A stretch of 7,059 bases of DNA from Propionibacteriaceae bacterium (GTDB taxonomy: Bacteria > Actinomycetota > Actinomycetes > Propionibacteriales > Propionibacteriaceae). Of the stretch, positions 6,621 through 7,059 are shown one piece after another. Location: contig PMLO01000047.1 of NCBI GenBank assembly GCA_003158895.1, forward strand, positions 1 to 7,059, written 5' to 3'. Each line of letters starts with the position of its first letter. The stretch's first letter is position 1. Made by a program: the position numbers and the translations under genes. The notes beneath the pieces were generated by a model that did not search any database, was not told where the DNA came from, and saw only the letters and a program-made list of their open reading frames with translations.

Positions 6621-6650
6621 CCATGCAATTCCCCAGGGTCTCCCCACAAG

Positions 6651-6663
6651 AGGAGCACTGATG
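6651..6663 (+). promoter_or_regulatory. strong ribosome-binding site and ATG of a broken gene
   Basis: AGGAG (6651-6655) lies five bases before ATG 6661, an excellent bacterial start. The frame begins MNTTTVPRATDLRAT and stays open to a TGA at 7024-7026 (121 codons). From about residue 15 it runs out of frame across recombinase-derived sequence and then loses coding character. I infer the 5' end of a former small gene joined by deletion to the 3' end of a recombinase gene. A short genuine protein cannot be excluded. Confidence 0.4.
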
Positions 6664-6701
6664 AACACCACCACAGTCCCGCGGGCCACCGACCTGAGAG
6701 C

Positions 6702-6807
6702 AACCTCGCCGAAGTCCAAGCCCGGATCGGGCACAGCACCACAACATGGCGATGCGCACCAACACGGCCCTGCCGAACGCGAGCTCACCTCGCTGCCCGC
6801 AAGCCAG
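6702..6807 (+). pseudogene. C-terminal remnant of a tyrosine recombinase (phage-type integrase)
   Basis: Starting at 6702 the sequence reads NLAEVQARIGHSTT. One base appears lost after 6743, then MAMR follows (6746-6757). One further base is lost at 6758-6759, and QHGPAERELTSLPASQ follows (6760-6807). Restoring the two bases gives the ARIGHSTT-MAMRYQH pattern typical of the end of actinobacterial phage-family integrases. There the His of GHS is an active-site residue and the Tyr of RYQH is the nucleophile that attacks DNA. The second deletion falls in that Tyr codon, which now reads only AC. The upstream catalytic Arg/His-x-x-Arg region is not recognisable. The gene is dead, and the fragment is a footprint of an integrated element. 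Confidence 0.7.
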
Positions 6808-6886
6808 CATTCGCAACCGAATCTGTGGCTTCGTCTCGTTGGTACGACACCACATCAGGGCGTCACAGGAGTCGCTGTGGACGAGA
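6808..6886. other. sequence without recognisable features
   Basis: This stretch lies between the recombinase remnant and the possible - strand gene end. I searched for the clover-leaf arms of a tRNA, which would mark an integrase attachment site, and found none here or downstream to the window edge. Confidence 0.4.
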
Positions 6887-7059
6887 TCACCGTGCCAGTG
6901 CACAGTTTTCCGCGCGCAAGCCCTCCCCCAGTTGCTTGTCCAGGGCTGCGCACGACGATCCGGACATACGTGACCGGTACGGTTGCGCTCCATCTCCCGT
7001 CAGCGCAAGATAGGACTCACCGTTGACGGCGGGCCCGAGGGGCTCCAGCCTCTTAACGT
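6887..7059 (-). CDS. possible C-terminal part of an unrecognised gene entering from the right edge
   Basis: On the - strand a frame is open from the window edge to TGA at 6889-6887, giving 57 codons. It includes VNGESYLALTGDGAQPYRS and SCAALDKQLGEGLRAENCA, with alternating polar and hydrophobic residues like a soluble domain. Third codon positions are about two-thirds G/C, lower than in the cyclic-di-GMP genes, so it could be chance or decayed. No family was recognised. The opposite-strand frames here are no more convincing. Confidence 0.28.
   Translation of the reverse strand, partial: VKRLEPLGPAVNGESYLALTGDGAQPYRSRMSGSSCAALDKQLGEGLRAENCALAR

Noticed and set aside
6279..7013. 244-codon + strand frame as one intact gene
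   Set aside because: Its composition changes several times, it contains only a short in-frame part of a recombinase C-terminus, and the rest is His/Pro/Ser/Arg-rich. It reads as a mosaic of fragments.
7031..7053. Terminator-like hairpin near the right edge
   Set aside because: GAGGGGC and GCCTC pair only with a bulge around a very small loop, and only two T bases follow.

Overview
The window is GC-rich. It shows GTG starts, strongly G/C-ending codons in its coding parts, and multi-transmembrane GGDEF-EAL proteins of a type common in Actinobacteria. It most likely comes from an actinobacterial chromosome. No genus can be assigned from the sequence alone. No tRNA, rRNA, CRISPR array or complete insertion sequence was seen.

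Left and centre (213-4600, + strand): a tandem pair of paralogous cyclic-di-GMP enzymes joined by an overlapping stop/start (GTGATG at 2582-2587). Both have the same roughly ten-helix membrane sensor followed by a GGDEF domain. The first gene keeps a complete EAL phosphodiesterase domain, but its diguanylate cyclase signature is altered to GSDEF. The second keeps a canonical GGDEF, but its EAL domain stops just after the EAL tripeptide. Degenerate remains of the missing EAL domain can be read downstream to about 4600, interrupted by frameshifts and a stop. A perfect 30-bp palindrome (4224-4253) lies exactly at the deletion junction. The pair therefore looks like two bifunctional proteins that have decayed in complementary ways, one towards a phosphodiesterase and one towards a cyclase.

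Centre-right (4742-5986, - strand, convergent with the pair): a receiver-EAL protein with a complete set of EAL catalytic residues. Its receiver has Ala where the phosphorylated Asp should be. Its start overlaps the stop of an upstream reading frame (ATGA). The end of that frame resembles the last helix of another receiver, perhaps the tail of a lost hybrid histidine kinase. All three main genes therefore act on one second messenger, with two predicted phosphodiesterases against one predicted cyclase.

Right (about 6175-7059): mostly decayed sequence. It holds a coding-like stretch of unknown origin, a textbook ribosome-binding site and ATG leading into a non-matching frame, and a clear C-terminal fragment of a tyrosine recombinase with two single-base deletions, one of them in the expected catalytic Tyr codon. 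At the right edge there is a possible partial gene on the - strand. This part looks like the scar of an old integrative element. Both window edges are poorly defined.
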